DNA of 14,408 nt from Myxococcales bacterium (GCA_004525875.1 SPBQ01000014.1:1-14408); one strand, 5' to 3'. Positions 1 to 7,694 are shown, counted from the stretch's first letter. Notes: generated by a model not told the origin, from the letters alone. Translations and numbers: made by a program.

Positions 1-135
1 CTCTCAGCGCGCAATCTGCCCAACGTTCAGGCGATGCCGGTAGCAGGCCTGAACGTTTACGACATTCTACGTCACAAGAACCTGCTTGTGGTCCAGGGGG
101 CGCTCGACGCCATCCAGGGGCGGGTGACGCGATGA
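1..135 (+). CDS. rplD: 50S ribosomal protein L4 (uL4), C-terminal end only
   Basis: This is the last 44 codons of rplD; the gene begins outside the window. Reading from base 1 gives a peptide starting [10 protein letters not shown], with the typical uL4 ending [20 protein letters not shown], stopping at TGA 133-135. uL4 is a 23S rRNA binding protein whose long loop reaches the exit tunnel; in E. coli it also represses its own S10 operon, but the loop and the operon leader lie upstream and cannot be judged here. The stop overlaps the rplW start as ATGA, indicating translational coupling. It is identified from the conserved C-terminus and the position directly before rplW. Confidence 0.95.
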   Translation, partial: LSARNLPNVQAMPVAGLNVYDILRHKNLLVVQGALDAIQGRVTR

Positions 136-425
136 AGTCACTGTATGACGTGATCAAAGCCCCCGTTATCACCGAGAAGGGGACGCTCGTGTCCGAGCGC
201 GGCGGACAGGTGGTCTTCAAGGTCGCTCGCGCTGCGACGAAGGAAGAGATCAAGCGCGCGGTCGAGCGGTTGTTCGAGGTCAAGGTCGAGTCGGTGCGCA
301 CCATCAACTACCTGGGCAAGACGCGCAAGCGCGGCGGTCGGCCCGTCGGGCTGCGTGCCGATTGGAAGAAGGCCTACGTGACGCTGGCCGAGGGCCAGTC
401 GCTCGATCTTCTCGAGCAGGTGTAA
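132..425 (+). CDS. rplW: 50S ribosomal protein L23 (uL23)
   Basis: uL23, 97 residues, normal length for bacteria. It binds 23S rRNA domain III at the exit of the peptide tunnel and is the docking site for trigger factor and SRP. The N-terminus [13 protein letters not shown] and the basic loop [12 protein letters not shown] (about residues 61-73), followed by WKKAYVTL, are family hallmarks. The ATG at 132 shares bases with the rplD stop (ATGA). An AGGGG at 116-120 is a modest ribosome binding site 11 nt upstream, so coupling to rplD probably matters. rplB follows after 15 nt. Nothing unusual is seen. Confidence 0.98.
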   Translation: MKSLYDVIKAPVITEKGTLVSERGGQVVFKVARAATKEEIKRAVERLFEVKVESVRTINYLGKTRKRGGRPVGLRADWKKAYVTLAEGQSLDLLEQV

Positions 426-440
426 GGGAGCTCGCCCGTC

Positions 441-1271
441 ATGGCGGTCAAGAAATTCAAGCCCACGTCGCCCGGTCGGCGCTTCCAGACGGGATTCGAT
501 TTCAGCGAAATCACGGTCGCCACGCCCGAAAAGCGGCTGATACGTTCGCTCAAGAAGTCGGGCGGCCGCAACTCGACCGGACGCACGACGTCGCGGCACC
601 GCGGAGGCGGGCACAAGCGGCGCTTTCGCCTGATCGACTTCCGCCGCATCAAGGATGGCGTCCCCGGACGGATTGCGACGATCGAGTATGATCCGAACCG
701 CTCGGCGCGCATCGCCCTGGTGGTGTACGCGGATGGCGACAAGCGCTACATCGTGGCACCGGCCGACGTCAACGTCGGCGATCGCATCGAGGCCGGCGTG
801 GGCTCGGACATCAAGCCCGGCAACGCGCTTCCATTGTCCGCGATCCCGGTCGGAACGGTCGTTCACAATGTCGAGCTCAAGCAGGGCGGCGGCGCTCAGA
901 TGGCGCGTAGCGCCGGCTCGGGCGCTCAGCTGGTGGCGAAGGACGGTAACTACGCTCTCCTGAGGCTTCCCTCGGGCGAGCTTCGCAACGTGCGTAAGGA
1001 ATGCCGGGCGACTATCGGCACGGTTGGCAACGCGCAGCACGAGAACGTCAAGATCGGCAAGGCCGGGCGTGGCCGCTGGCTCGGGCGGCGCCCGAAGGTC
1101 CGCGGCGTCGCGATGAATCCCGTCGACCACCCGCACGGTGGTGGCGAGGGACGCTCGAAGGGCAATCACCCGACGACGCCGTGGGGCAAGCCGACGAAGG
1201 GATACCGGACGCGACGCAACCGGACGAGTGACAAGTACATCGTTGCGCGGCGCAAGAGGCGTCGCCGTTAG
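441..1271 (+). CDS. rplB: 50S ribosomal protein L2 (uL2)
   Basis: uL2, 276 residues, full length. It is needed for subunit association, tRNA binding and peptidyl transferase centre assembly. The N-terminal part holds the OB-like region with the [13 protein letters not shown] motif (about residues 51-63). The signature [15 protein letters not shown] lies at 225-239, with His230 corresponding to the E. coli His229 implicated in peptidyl transferase function. The C-terminus ends in a strongly basic run KRRRR. AAGGGAG at 424-430, overlapping the end of rplW, is a good ribosome binding site 10 nt before the ATG. A 56-nt gap to rpsS follows, one of the longer spacers in the block. Confidence 0.99.
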   Translation: MAVKKFKPTSPGRRFQTGFDFSEITVATPEKRLIRSLKKSGGRNSTGRTTSRHRGGGHKRRFRLIDFRRIKDGVPGRIATIEYDPNRSARIALVVYADGDKRYIVAPADVNVGDRIEAGVGSDIKPGNALPLSAIPVGTVVHNVELKQGGGAQMARSAGSGAQLVAKDGNYALLRLPSGELRNVRKECRATIGTVGNAQHENVKIGKAGRGRWLGRRPKVRGVAMNPVDHPHGGGEGRSKGNHPTTPWGKPTKGYRTRRNRTSDKYIVARRKRRRR

Positions 1272-1327
1272 AAAAGGAAGCGTCGTCGTCAAGATGGGCG
1301 GCGCGGCCGCTAGAGGATGAGATCAAC

Positions 1328-1606
1328 GTGCCTAGGTCGGTAAAGAAAGGTCCTTTCGTGGACGATCACCTCATGAAGAAGGTGGAGGCGCACGACGTCG
1401 ACGATCGACGCCCGATCAAGACGTGGTCGCGCCGGTCGACGATCATCCCCGAGATGGTCGGCTACACGATCGCCGTCCACAACGGACGCCGGTTCGTCCC
1501 CGTCTATGTCTCGGAGAACATGGTCGGGCACAAGCTCGGCGAGTTCTCGCCCACGCGCACATACCACGGCCACGTGGGTGCGCGGAAGACCGACGTGAAG
1601 AGATAG
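1328..1606 (+). CDS. rpsS: 30S ribosomal protein S19 (uS19), GTG start
   Basis: uS19, 92 residues, normal length; it sits in the head of the 30S subunit with uS13 and contacts the A-site region. The N-terminus [19 protein letters not shown] and the core [21 protein letters not shown] are diagnostic, and the ending [11 protein letters not shown] is normal. The start is GTG at 1328: the family almost always begins M-P-R-S, and GAGGAT at 1313-1318 is well placed 9 nt upstream. The preceding 56-nt spacer holds an 8-codon ATG mini-frame (1294-1320) with no well-spaced ribosome binding site; it is probably chance. Confidence 0.98.
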   Translation: MPRSVKKGPFVDDHLMKKVEAHDVDDRRPIKTWSRRSTIIPEMVGYTIAVHNGRRFVPVYVSENMVGHKLGEFSPTRTYHGHVGARKTDVKR

Positions 1607-1624
1607 GAATCAGGCGGCAGGAAG

Positions 1625-1957
1625 ATGGAGACGAAGGCGATCACACGTTACGCGAGGATTGGGCCGCGGAAGGCGCGCCTGGTGGTAGATCTGGTTCGGG
1701 GCAAACCCGTTGAGGAGGCCCTCGACATCCTCGACCTCACGGCCAAGAAGGCTGCGCGCATCATCGCGAAGACGCTCCGGTCGGCGGTCGCCAACGCCGA
1801 GGACACGCAGAACGTGGATGTGGACCGGCTGTACGTGAAGACGGCCTTCGTCGACGAAGGGCCTGCCTGGAGCCGCTGGCGGCCGCGGGCGCAGGGGCGC
1901 GCGTTCGTCATCGAGAAGAAAAGTAGTCACATCACGCTCGTTGTCGACGAGCGCTAG
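1625..1957 (+). CDS. rplV: 50S ribosomal protein L22 (uL22)
   Basis: uL22, 110 residues, aligns without gaps to the E. coli protein as recalled. It binds all 23S rRNA domains and sends a beta-hairpin to the constriction of the exit tunnel. [17 protein letters not shown] (12-27) and the final SSHITLVV are typical. The hairpin tip (residues 81-93) reads [13 protein letters not shown]; relative to E. coli this is M82W, K83S, I85W, M86R and K90Q, positions linked in E. coli to erythromycin action and nascent-chain sensing. Gln90 is common in other phyla; the two tryptophans are less usual. AGGCGG at 1612-1617 is a possible ribosome binding site 7 nt before the ATG. Confidence 0.98.
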   Translation: METKAITRYARIGPRKARLVVDLVRGKPVEEALDILDLTAKKAARIIAKTLRSAVANAEDTQNVDVDRLYVKTAFVDEGPAWSRWRPRAQGRAFVIEKKSSHITLVVDER

Positions 1958-1983
1958 AGCAAAGAGGGATCGGGAACCTAGCA

Positions 1984-2643
1984 GTGGGACAGAAAGTACA
2001 TCCGAGAGGCTTCCGCGTCGGCGTGACCGACACCTGGGATTCCCGGTGGTATGCGGAGAAGAACTACGCGGACCTTCTCCAGCAGGACGCAAACATTCGC
2101 AAATTCCTCAAGAAGAGGCTTCAGCACGCGGGCGTTCCACGCATCGAGATCGAGCGCTCCGGCAACAAGGTGAAGGTCAACCTCTACACCGCGCGCCCCG
2201 GGATCGTCATCGGCAAGAAGGGTGTCGAGATCGAGAAGCTCAAGCGTGATATCGTCGGGATCGCGGGGAAAGAGAGTTTCGTCGAGATCCATGAGATCCG
2301 CCGTCCCGATCTGGACGCGCAACTCGTTGCCGAGAATATCGCGATGCAACTGGAGCGGCGCATCATGTTCCGCCGGGCGATGAAGGAATCGGTGGCGCGC
2401 GCGATGCGCATGGGTGCGCTCGGCATTCGTGTCCAGTGCGGTGGCCGCCTGGGGGGGCACGAGATCGCGCGTACCGAGTGGTATCGCGAGGGCCGTGTAC
2501 CGCTCCACACACTGCGGGCCGACGTGCAGTACGGACAGGCGGAGGCGCGGACCACATTCGGTGTCATCGGCGTGAAGGTCTGGGTCTACCGCGGCGACAA
2601 CACCGGCAAGCCAGAAGCGCGCAAGGGGAGCAGCGGGGTCTGA
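1984..2643 (+). CDS. rpsC: 30S ribosomal protein S3 (uS3), GTG start
   Basis: uS3, 219 residues, within the usual bacterial range of about 210-240. It forms part of the mRNA entry channel with uS4 and uS5 and contributes to mRNA unwinding. The N-terminus [13 protein letters not shown] is diagnostic. A type II KH domain has its GXXG loop as GKKG at residues 77-80. The C-terminal domain ends in [13 protein letters not shown], where the basic patch lines the mRNA entry site. The start is GTG at 1984, chosen because the family begins MGQKVHP and a CGGGA (1971-1975) lies 8 nt upstream. The stop is followed by rplP after 4 nt. Confidence 0.98.
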   Translation: MGQKVHPRGFRVGVTDTWDSRWYAEKNYADLLQQDANIRKFLKKRLQHAGVPRIEIERSGNKVKVNLYTARPGIVIGKKGVEIEKLKRDIVGIAGKESFVEIHEIRRPDLDAQLVAENIAMQLERRIMFRRAMKESVARAMRMGALGIRVQCGGRLGGHEIARTEWYREGRVPLHTLRADVQYGQAEARTTFGVIGVKVWVYRGDNTGKPEARKGSSGV

Positions 2644-2647
2644 CGCA

Positions 2648-3073
2648 ATGCTAGAGCCGAAGAAAACCAAGTTCCGCAAGATGATGAAGGGGAAGAGCCG
2701 CACCAGGGGTGTGGCTGGTCGCGGGAACACGCTCGCGTTCGGAGACTACGGTCTCAAGGCGACGAGCCCGGCCCGCATCACGGCGCGGCAGATCGAGGCC
2801 GCCAGAATTGCGATCACGCGCCATATCAAGCGTGGTGGCCGCGTCTGGATTCGAATCTTTCCTGACCTGTCGTATACCAAGAAACCGGCTGAGGTCCGCA
2901 TGGGAAAAGGTAAGGGCGGGCTCGAGGGCTGGTGTGCTCCGGTCAAGCCGGGGCGGATGCTGTTCGAGATGGAGGGCGTGACCCCGGAGCTCGCACGCGA
3001 GGCAATGCGTCTGGCCGCGCACAAGCTGCCGTGCTCGACGCGGTTCTGCGAACGAGAGCTGACCCATGGCTAA
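2648..3073 (+). CDS. rplP: 50S ribosomal protein L16 (uL16)
   Basis: uL16, 141 residues, near the usual 136-144. It organises the A-site tRNA binding region of the large subunit. The N-terminus [15 protein letters not shown], the [20 protein letters not shown] block and the conserved VRMGKGKG turn (about residues 83-90, containing the arginine equivalent to hydroxylated Arg81 in E. coli) identify it. After the turn the sequence is [15 protein letters not shown], where E. coli has NVEYWVALIQPGK; this fits family variation. It starts 4 nt after the rpsC stop with only a weak upstream purine run (GGGG, 2634-2637). Its last 8 nt overlap the start of rpmC. Confidence 0.98.
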   Translation: MLEPKKTKFRKMMKGKSRTRGVAGRGNTLAFGDYGLKATSPARITARQIEAARIAITRHIKRGGRVWIRIFPDLSYTKKPAEVRMGKGKGGLEGWCAPVKPGRMLFEMEGVTPELAREAMRLAAHKLPCSTRFCERELTHG

Positions 3074-3281
3074 GGCGCTCAAGGATCTCCGTTCGATGAC
3101 CGTTGACGAGCTCCGTGGCCATGAGAACGAGTTGCGCGAGGAAGTCGCGAAGCTGCAGATGCAGCGCTACTCGCGTCGCCTCGATAAGAGTTCCGAGCTC
3201 GGCGAACGCAAGAAGGATTTGGCCCGCGTGCTGACCGTGAGGACGGAGAAGCGGCGCGACGAGGCGCAGGGAGCAGGCTGA
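3066..3281 (+). CDS. rpmC: 50S ribosomal protein L29 (uL29)
   Basis: uL29, 71 residues, a two-helix protein next to uL23 at the tunnel exit. [25 protein letters not shown] and the ending [14 protein letters not shown] fit the family. The middle, [19 protein letters not shown], replaces the common FQLATGQLEN-type turn with a more basic, polar version. The ATG at 3066 lies inside the end of rplP (8-nt overlap), and GAGAG at 3054-3058 is a plausible ribosome binding site 7 nt upstream. Its stop (TGA 3279-3281) shares one base with the rpsQ ATG. Both overlaps point to tight translational coupling. Confidence 0.95.
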   Translation: MAKALKDLRSMTVDELRGHENELREEVAKLQMQRYSRRLDKSSELGERKKDLARVLTVRTEKRRDEAQGAG

Positions 3282-3577
3282 TGTCTGAACCGAGCAGAGT
3301 ACGCGCCAAGACGCGAGAAGGGGTTGTTGTGAGCGACGCGATGGACAAGACCATCGTCGTCGTCGTCACTCGCCTGATCAAGCACCCGCGCTACCACAAG
3401 TACATCCGGGTCAAGAAGAAGTACGCCGCTCACGATGAGCGCAACGAATGCAATAAGGGCGATCGCGTGGTGATCGCCGAGTGCCGTCCGCTGAGCAAGA
3501 GCAAGCGCTGGCGGCTGCGGACGATCGTCGAGCGCGCGACTCTGGACGTGCCGGACCTAAGGATCGAAGAAAAGTGA
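3281..3577 (+). CDS. rpsQ: 30S ribosomal protein S17 (uS17)
   Basis: uS17, 98 residues, an OB-fold primary binder of 16S rRNA domain I. The conserved core runs [16 protein letters not shown] (about 14-29), then [19 protein letters not shown] and [21 protein letters not shown], all hallmarks. The usual family length is about 80-90; this copy has a few extra residues at both ends ([12 protein letters not shown] and the tail [10 protein letters not shown]). The start ATG at 3281 overlaps the rpmC stop, with AGGGAG at 3268-3273 well spaced upstream. Its stop overlaps the GTG start of rplN (GTGA at 3574-3577). Confidence 0.98.
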   Translation: MSEPSRVRAKTREGVVVSDAMDKTIVVVVTRLIKHPRYHKYIRVKKKYAAHDERNECNKGDRVVIAECRPLSKSKRWRLRTIVERATLDVPDLRIEEK

Positions 3578-3942
3578 TCAGCCAGGAGTCAGTCCTCGAC
3601 GTCGCCGACAATTCCGGCGCCCGTCGCGTGCTTTGCATCAAGGTGCTGGGCGGATCGCGACGGCGCTATGCGCGGATCGGCGACATTATCGTCGTATCGG
3701 TGAAAGAGGCGACGCCCGGCGGTAATGTGTCGAAAGGCCAGGTGGTGAAGGCGGTCGTCGTCCGAACCGTGAAGAAGACCCGACGCGCCGACGGCTCGTA
3801 CATCCGATTCGACACGAACTCGGCCGTCATCATCGACAACCAGAACGAACCTGTGGGCACTCGCATCTTCGGCCCGGTCGCACGCGAACTGCGTGCCAAG
3901 CAGTTCATGCGGATCATCTCGCTGGCTCCGGAGGTTCTCTGA
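3574..3942 (+). CDS. rplN: 50S ribosomal protein L14 (uL14), GTG start
   Basis: uL14, 122 residues, exactly the standard bacterial length when begun at GTG 3574. It forms the inter-subunit bridge with 16S helix 14 and is the binding site of the silencing factor RsfS. Family landmarks are [20 protein letters not shown] near the N-terminus, [16 protein letters not shown], and the ending [21 protein letters not shown]. An in-frame ATG exists upstream at 3481, but it lies inside rpsQ and would add 31 unrelated residues. The GTG start gives MISQES, close to the usual MIQ-ES. AAGGA at 3559-3563 is the likely ribosome binding site, 10 nt upstream. Confidence 0.97.
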   Translation: MISQESVLDVADNSGARRVLCIKVLGGSRRRYARIGDIIVVSVKEATPGGNVSKGQVVKAVVVRTVKKTRRADGSYIRFDTNSAVIIDNQNEPVGTRIFGPVARELRAKQFMRIISLAPEVL

Positions 3943-3947
3943 TCGCG

Positions 3948-4289
3948 ATGGGCAGGTTCAATCTCAAGAAGGACGACACCGTCATTGTCGTCGCGGGTCG
4001 CGAACGCGGCAAGACCGGCAAGATCGTCAGCGTCGATCGCGAGGACGAGCACGTGATCGTTGAGCGGCTGAACATGATCAAGCGCCACCGTAAGCCGACG
4101 GGTCCCCAGCAGCCCGGCGGTATCGTCGAGAAGGAGGCGCCGCTGCATATCTCGAACGTGCAGCTGCTCTGTCCGTCCTGCGAGAAGCCCACGCGCGTGG
4201 GTCGCAAGACACTCGGAGCCAAGCAGGGCGAGAAGGCAAAGCGGGCGCGTGTCTGCGTCAAGTGCGGCGAAGTGCTGGACAAGGGCTGA
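3948..4289 (+). CDS. rplX: 50S ribosomal protein L24 (uL24) with zinc-ribbon tail
   Basis: uL24, 113 residues, a KOW/SH3-fold early assembly protein near the tunnel exit. KKDDTVIVVAGRERGKTGKI (7-26) is the KOW motif, followed by VERLNMIKRHRKP and GGIVEKEAPLHISNVQL. The C-terminal part carries two cysteine pairs, CPSC at 75-78 and CVKC at 103-106, an arrangement likely to bind zinc, as in many non-gamma-proteobacterial uL24 proteins. The ending CGEVLDKG is typical. ATG 3948 lies 5 nt after rplN; GGAGG at 3930-3934 inside rplN is rather far (13 nt), so coupling to rplN may be important. Confidence 0.97.
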   Translation: MGRFNLKKDDTVIVVAGRERGKTGKIVSVDREDEHVIVERLNMIKRHRKPTGPQQPGGIVEKEAPLHISNVQLLCPSCEKPTRVGRKTLGAKQGEKAKRARVCVKCGEVLDKG

Positions 4290-4307
4290 TCGGGAGAGCT
4301 GAGACAG

Positions 4308-4865
4308 ATGTCTGACAAGCACAAGCCCAGGCTCGCCGAGCGCTACGCGACCGAGGTTCGGGGCGCCCTGAAGGAGCAGTTCGGTCTTACCTCCGTGATG
4401 GCCGTGCCGCGGTTACAGAAGATCGTTCTCAATATCGGTGTCGGCGAAGCGGTTCAGAACCCGAAGCTGATCGATCAGGCGGTGAATGACCTGACGCGTA
4501 TCGCCGGCCAGAAGCCGGTGGTGGCGCGTGCACGCAAGGCGATCGCTAACTTCAAGCTGCGCGAGGGGATGCCGATCGGTGTCTCGGTGACACTGCGTCG
4601 CGATCGCATGTACGAGTTCCTCGACAGGCTGATCGGGGTCGTGCTTCCCCGCGTTCGAGACTTCCGCGGGCTGAACGAGCGCGCTTTCGACGGCCGTGGA
4701 AATTATTCGCTCGGTCTGAGCGAGCAGATCATATTTCCGGAGATCGACCTCGACACGGTAGAAAAGACCATGGGCCTCAGCGTGACGATCGTCACCACCG
4801 CGCCCAATGACGAGCAGGGCCGAGCGCTGCTCAGGGCAATGGGGCTGCCGCTGCGCACGTCCTGA
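4308..4865 (+). CDS. rplE: 50S ribosomal protein L5 (uL5)
   Basis: uL5, 185 residues (E. coli 179). It forms the 5S rRNP with 5S rRNA and uL18 and contacts P-site tRNA and uS13. [19 protein letters not shown], the [25 protein letters not shown] block, the [18 protein letters not shown] segment and the [16 protein letters not shown] motif run in family order. GGGAGAG at 4292-4298 gives a strong ribosome binding site 9 nt before the ATG. The 18-nt spacer after rplX shows no obvious counterpart of the E. coli S8 repressor site, although structural mimicry could not be excluded by eye. Confidence 0.99.
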   Translation: MSDKHKPRLAERYATEVRGALKEQFGLTSVMAVPRLQKIVLNIGVGEAVQNPKLIDQAVNDLTRIAGQKPVVARARKAIANFKLREGMPIGVSVTLRRDRMYEFLDRLIGVVLPRVRDFRGLNERAFDGRGNYSLGLSEQIIFPEIDLDTVEKTMGLSVTIVTTAPNDEQGRALLRAMGLPLRTS

Positions 4866-4881
4866 GGTACGGAAGACCGCG

Positions 4882-5067
4882 ATGGCGAAAAAGTGTTTGA
4901 TCATAAAGTCGCAGAGCAAGCCGAAGTTCAAGGTGCGTGGCTACACGCGTTGCCTGCAGTGCGGCCGGCCGCGCAGTGTGTACCGCCGGTTCAAGCTGTG
5001 TCGGATCTGCTTGAGGAACCTGGCGCGTCAAGGACTGATCCCAGGCCTCATGAAGGCGAGCTGGTAG
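4882..5067 (+). CDS. rpsZ: 30S ribosomal protein S14 type Z (uS14), zinc form
   Basis: uS14 of the short, zinc-binding type, 61 residues, the exact usual length (also called rpsN). It assembles late in the 30S head. Two cysteine pairs, C24-x2-C27 and C40-x2-C43, bracket the basic segment [12 protein letters not shown] and form the zinc site; the ending [13 protein letters not shown] is diagnostic. An in-frame ATG at 4807 is inside rplE and would add unrelated residues; ATG 4882 gives the conserved MAKK start, preceded by GGAAGA (4871-4876). The long cysteine-free S14 found in many Proteobacteria is not what is encoded here. Confidence 0.98.
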   Translation: MAKKCLIIKSQSKPKFKVRGYTRCLQCGRPRSVYRRFKLCRICLRNLARQGLIPGLMKASW

Positions 5068-5077
5068 GGAGTCGACC

Positions 5078-5476
5078 ATGAGCATGACCGATCCGATTTC
5101 CGACATGTTGACGCGCTTGCGCAACGGCGCCCAGGCGCGGCACGACAAGGTGGAGATACCGTATTCGACCATCAAGGAAGGTCTGGCGAAGGTGCTCGTT
5201 GCGGAGGGCTACGTCCGCGACTTCGTCGTCAGTGGGAGCGGTGCAGACAAGAAGCTCTCGGTCATGCTGCGCTATACCGATGAAGGCCGGTCGATCATCG
5301 TCGGCATCCGGCGGGTGAGCCGACCGGGTTTGCGCAGATACAGCTCGGCTGCGGATGCACCGAGCGTGCGCAATGGGTTGGGAATGAGCATCCTGTCGAC
5401 GCCGCTTGGGCTGTTGCCCGACCGCGAGGCGCGCAAGCGCAACGTCGGTGGCGAGGTTCTCTGCGAGATCTGGTAA
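5078..5476 (+). CDS. rpsH: 30S ribosomal protein S8 (uS8)
   Basis: uS8, 132 residues, normal length. It is a primary binder of 16S helix 21 and, in E. coli, represses the spc operon. MSMTDPISDMLTRLRNG opens it; the first ATG (5078) is preferred over ATG 5084 because of AGGGAG at 5066-5071, which overlaps the rpsZ stop. The C-terminal signature reads NGLGMSILSTPLGLLPDREA, then GGEVLCEIW. The rRNA-binding STSKG loop of E. coli appears here as STPLG, losing one serine hydroxyl and a lysine; this still fits the general S-T-x-x-G pattern. Confidence 0.98.
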   Translation: MSMTDPISDMLTRLRNGAQARHDKVEIPYSTIKEGLAKVLVAEGYVRDFVVSGSGADKKLSVMLRYTDEGRSIIVGIRRVSRPGLRRYSSAADAPSVRNGLGMSILSTPLGLLPDREARKRNVGGEVLCEIW

Positions 5477-5488
5477 GAGGTTCGTGCG

Positions 5489-6031
5489 ATGTCGCGTCTA
5501 GGAAAAGTTCCCCTGCCGGTTCCACAGGGGGTGAAGATCAACGCCGCCGGGGCCGACGTTCACGTCGAGGGGCCGAAGGGCAAGCTCAGCCTCACGCTGG
5601 TCGGCGGGATCAAGCTGGAGCAGGGTGATCCCGGTGTGACGGTGGTGCGCCGCGACGATAGCCGCGGGCAGCGCGCCGCGCAGGGGCTCATGCGCAGACT
5701 AATCTCCAACATGCTGGTCGGTGTGAGCGAAGGGTTCTCGAAGACACTGGAGATTACCGGGGTCGGGTACCGCGCGGATGCGAAAGGTGGCGAGGTGCAT
5801 CTGAGCCTCGGCTTCTCCCACCCGATCGTCTACCAGCTGCCCGCGGGCGTGCAAGCCGCGGTCGAGAAGCAGACGAGCGTCACCGTGAGCGGGATCGACC
5901 GGCAACTGGTGGGTGAGGTTGCGGCTGGAATTCGCAAGCTGCGTCCGCCGGAGCCGTACAAGGGGAAAGGGATTCGCTATAGCGACGAGGAGATTCGTCG
6001 CAAGGCCGGCAAGTCAGGAGTCGCGAAGTGA
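5489..6031 (+). CDS. rplF: 50S ribosomal protein L6 (uL6)
   Basis: uL6, 180 residues, normal length (E. coli 177). Two tandem RBL6-like domains bind near the sarcin-ricin loop and the GTPase centre. [15 protein letters not shown] at the N-terminus, then [25 protein letters not shown] in the middle and the C-terminal signature [15 protein letters not shown] identify it. The ending [13 protein letters not shown] is typical. AAGAGG at 5475-5480, overlapping the rpsH stop, is an 8-nt-spaced ribosome binding site. The stop overlaps the rplR GTG start as GTGA. Confidence 0.99.
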   Translation: MSRLGKVPLPVPQGVKINAAGADVHVEGPKGKLSLTLVGGIKLEQGDPGVTVVRRDDSRGQRAAQGLMRRLISNMLVGVSEGFSKTLEITGVGYRADAKGGEVHLSLGFSHPIVYQLPAGVQAAVEKQTSVTVSGIDRQLVGEVAAGIRKLRPPEPYKGKGIRYSDEEIRRKAGKSGVAK

Positions 6032-6402
6032 GCGTGAGCAGATCGGCAGGCAAGGCGGCTTCGAGCAGGGCGACGGCGCGGATCCGTCGTCGCAAACGGA
6101 TACGCAAGAAGGTGCGCGGCACCGACGTGAAGCCACGGCTGTCGGTGTTCCGTTCCAACCGCCAGCTCTATGTTCAGGTGATCTCGGATCAGAGCGGCCG
6201 GACGCTCGCCGCCGCTTCCACGATGAAAGGCGCGGGGGCTGGCGTGACGGTTGACAAGGCGAAGGGGGTGGGCACGGAGATCGCGGAGAAGTGCAAGGCC
6301 CAGGGCATTTCGTCGGTGGTGTTCGACCGCAACGGGTTCCGCTACCACGGCCGCATCCAGGCGCTGGCCGACGCTGTGCGCGAAGCGGGCCTCACGTTCT
6401 AA
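6028..6402 (+). CDS. rplR: 50S ribosomal protein L18 (uL18), GTG start
   Basis: uL18, 124 residues (typical 114-122). It binds 5S rRNA and brings it to the large subunit with uL5. The basic N-terminus [20 protein letters not shown] is followed by [20 protein letters not shown] and the ending [19 protein letters not shown], all conserved. GTG 6028 forms a GTGA overlap with the rplF stop and has AGGAG at 6016-6020, 7 nt upstream; a second in-frame GTG at 6034 is possible but less well placed. A 59-nt spacer without visible structure separates it from rpsE. Confidence 0.97.
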   Translation: MSVSRSAGKAASSRATARIRRRKRIRKKVRGTDVKPRLSVFRSNRQLYVQVISDQSGRTLAAASTMKGAGAGVTVDKAKGVGTEIAEKCKAQGISSVVFDRNGFRYHGRIQALADAVREAGLTF

Positions 6403-6461
6403 CGGACGATTGACTGTTTACTGAGCGGAGCCCACCAGGGAACTACGGGAGAAATCGAGGC

Positions 6462-6974
6462 TTGGCACGACGTCAGACACAAACCTTTAAGCTCGACGGA
6501 ATCGACCTCAAGGAGCGCGTGGTTCAAATCAACCGCGTGGCCAAGGTCGTCAAGGGCGGTAGACGCTTCAGCTTCAGCGCCCTGGTGGTCGTCGGTGACG
6601 GCGCCGGCCACGTCGGGTACGGTGTTGGTAAGGCCAAGGAAGTCCCCGAGGCCATCCGCAAGGGAGCGGAGAGAGCCCGCAAGGGAATGCTCGACGTGCC
6701 CCTGAGCGGCGGGACGATCCCGTTTACCGTGAAAGGGCACTTTGGTGCGGGTCTGGTTCTCCTCAAGCCGGCGTCGGCCGGCACCGGCGTCATTGCCGGC
6801 GGCGGGATTCGGGCTGTCGTGGAACTCGCCGGTGTGGAGAACGTTCTCACCAAATGCATCGGCTCGCACAACCCGCACAACATGGTCAAGGCGACGATCG
6901 ACGGGCTCAAGCAGCTCGTCGACTCGGCTTCGATCGCGGCGCTGCGCGGCAAGAACCTCGCGGAGTTGCGCTGA
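6462..6974 (+). CDS. rpsE: 30S ribosomal protein S5 (uS5), TTG start
   Basis: uS5, 170 residues, normal length. It lines the mRNA entry channel and affects decoding fidelity. The double-stranded RNA binding-like N-terminal domain has [20 protein letters not shown] and [19 protein letters not shown] (about 15-52); the C-terminal domain carries [19 protein letters not shown]. The start is TTG at 6462: the frame upstream in the 59-nt spacer offers no ATG or GTG near it, the product begins ARRQTQTF, and GGGAGA at 6448-6453 is 8 nt upstream. It is the only TTG start in the window and may lower initiation efficiency. Confidence 0.96.
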   Translation: MARRQTQTFKLDGIDLKERVVQINRVAKVVKGGRRFSFSALVVVGDGAGHVGYGVGKAKEVPEAIRKGAERARKGMLDVPLSGGTIPFTVKGHFGAGLVLLKPASAGTGVIAGGGIRAVVELAGVENVLTKCIGSHNPHNMVKATIDGLKQLVDSASIAALRGKNLAELR

Positions 6975-6993
6975 GCGACCGGGAGAGGGCTCG

Positions 6994-7182
6994 ATGACCG
7001 CTGGAGAGAGAATGATCAAGATCACGCTCGTCGGTAGCTTCATCAGCTGCACCGAACGCCAGCGCGGAACACTGCGCGGGCTCGGCCTCACACGCCGCGG
7101 TCGATGCGTCGTGCGTCGCTCGACGTCACCGATCCTCGGGATGATCTCGAAAGTGTCGCACCTGGTGAAGGTGGAGGACTGA
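6994..7182 (+). CDS. rpmD: 50S ribosomal protein L30 (uL30)
   Basis: uL30, 62 residues from ATG 6994, or 56 from ATG 7012 in the same frame. It is a small large-subunit protein contacting 23S and 5S regions. IKITLVGSFISCTERQRGTL, then LRGLGLTRRGRCVVRR and the conserved ending ILGMISKVSHLVKVED show the family. Both possible starts have a ribosome binding site: GGAGAGGG (6982-6989) for the first and GGAGAGAG (7002-7009) for the second, so the true start is undecided. The longer form is given because bacterial uL30 is commonly about 60 residues. rplO follows after 2 nt. Confidence 0.93.
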   Translation: MTAGERMIKITLVGSFISCTERQRGTLRGLGLTRRGRCVVRRSTSPILGMISKVSHLVKVED

Positions 7183-7184
7183 CG

Positions 7185-7688
7185 ATGCAGCTCGATTCGA
7201 TGAAGCCCGCACCCGGGTCTCGCCGCAAGCGCAAGCGCAAGGGACGCGGCCCTGGCTCCGGAAACGGCAAGACGGCCGGACGTGGTGAGAAGGGGCAGGG
7301 GTCCCGCTCGGGCGGAAATGTGCCTCCAGGCTTCGAGGGCGGCCAGATGCCACTCGCTCGCCGGCTGCCCAAGCGCGGCTTCAAGAACATCTCGCGGGTC
7401 GAGTATCAGGTGGTGAATCTGGCGGAGCTTACGCGTTTCGACGCAGGCAGCGTCGTGGACCTGGCGGTGCTGTGCGGCGCCGGTCTGGCGCGACGGCGCA
7501 GGCCGGTGAAGATACTGGCCAAGGGTGCTCTCGACCGTGGGCTCACGATCCGTGTTCATGCATTTTCGAAGGCCGCCGAGGAAGCGATCCGTGCCGCCGG
7601 CGGCACTGCTGAGGTCGTGGCGGCCGACGCCGCGGAATCGGCGAAGTCCGCACCGGCCGGAGACGACCCGGCAGGCGCCGAGGCGTAA
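7185..7688 (+). CDS. rplO: 50S ribosomal protein L15 (uL15)
   Basis: uL15, 167 residues (typical 144-150). It is a late-assembling protein whose extended N-terminus threads through 23S rRNA. LDSMKPAPGSRRKRKRKGRG, the glycine-rich stretch GSGNGKTAGRGEKGQGSRSG and PPGFEGGQMPLARRLPKRGF are diagnostic. The true start is ATG 7185, two bases after rpmD, with GGAGG at 7173-7177; an in-frame upstream ATG at 7104 lies inside rpmD. The C-terminus has an extra tail of about 25 residues, rich in Ala, Asp and Glu, beyond the usual end, probably disordered. Confidence 0.98.
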   Translation: MQLDSMKPAPGSRRKRKRKGRGPGSGNGKTAGRGEKGQGSRSGGNVPPGFEGGQMPLARRLPKRGFKNISRVEYQVVNLAELTRFDAGSVVDLAVLCGAGLARRRRPVKILAKGALDRGLTIRVHAFSKAAEEAIRAAGGTAEVVAADAAESAKSAPAGDDPAGAEA

Positions 7689-7694
7689 GCGGAA

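Noticed and set aside
138..1292. A 384-codon minus-strand open frame opposite rplW and rplB
   Set aside because: It mirrors two certain ribosomal protein genes, shows no domain, and has composition expected of a reverse-frame shadow.
1294..1320. An 8-codon leader-like frame in the rplB-rpsS spacer
   Set aside because: It lacks a well-spaced ribosome binding site and has no regulatory codon pattern; such frames arise by chance.
6410..6446. Possible promoter in the rplR-rpsE gap, beginning TTGACT at 6410
   Set aside because: The -35-like hexamer has no -10 match at 16-18 nt spacing; the region downstream is GC-rich without a TATAAT-like element.
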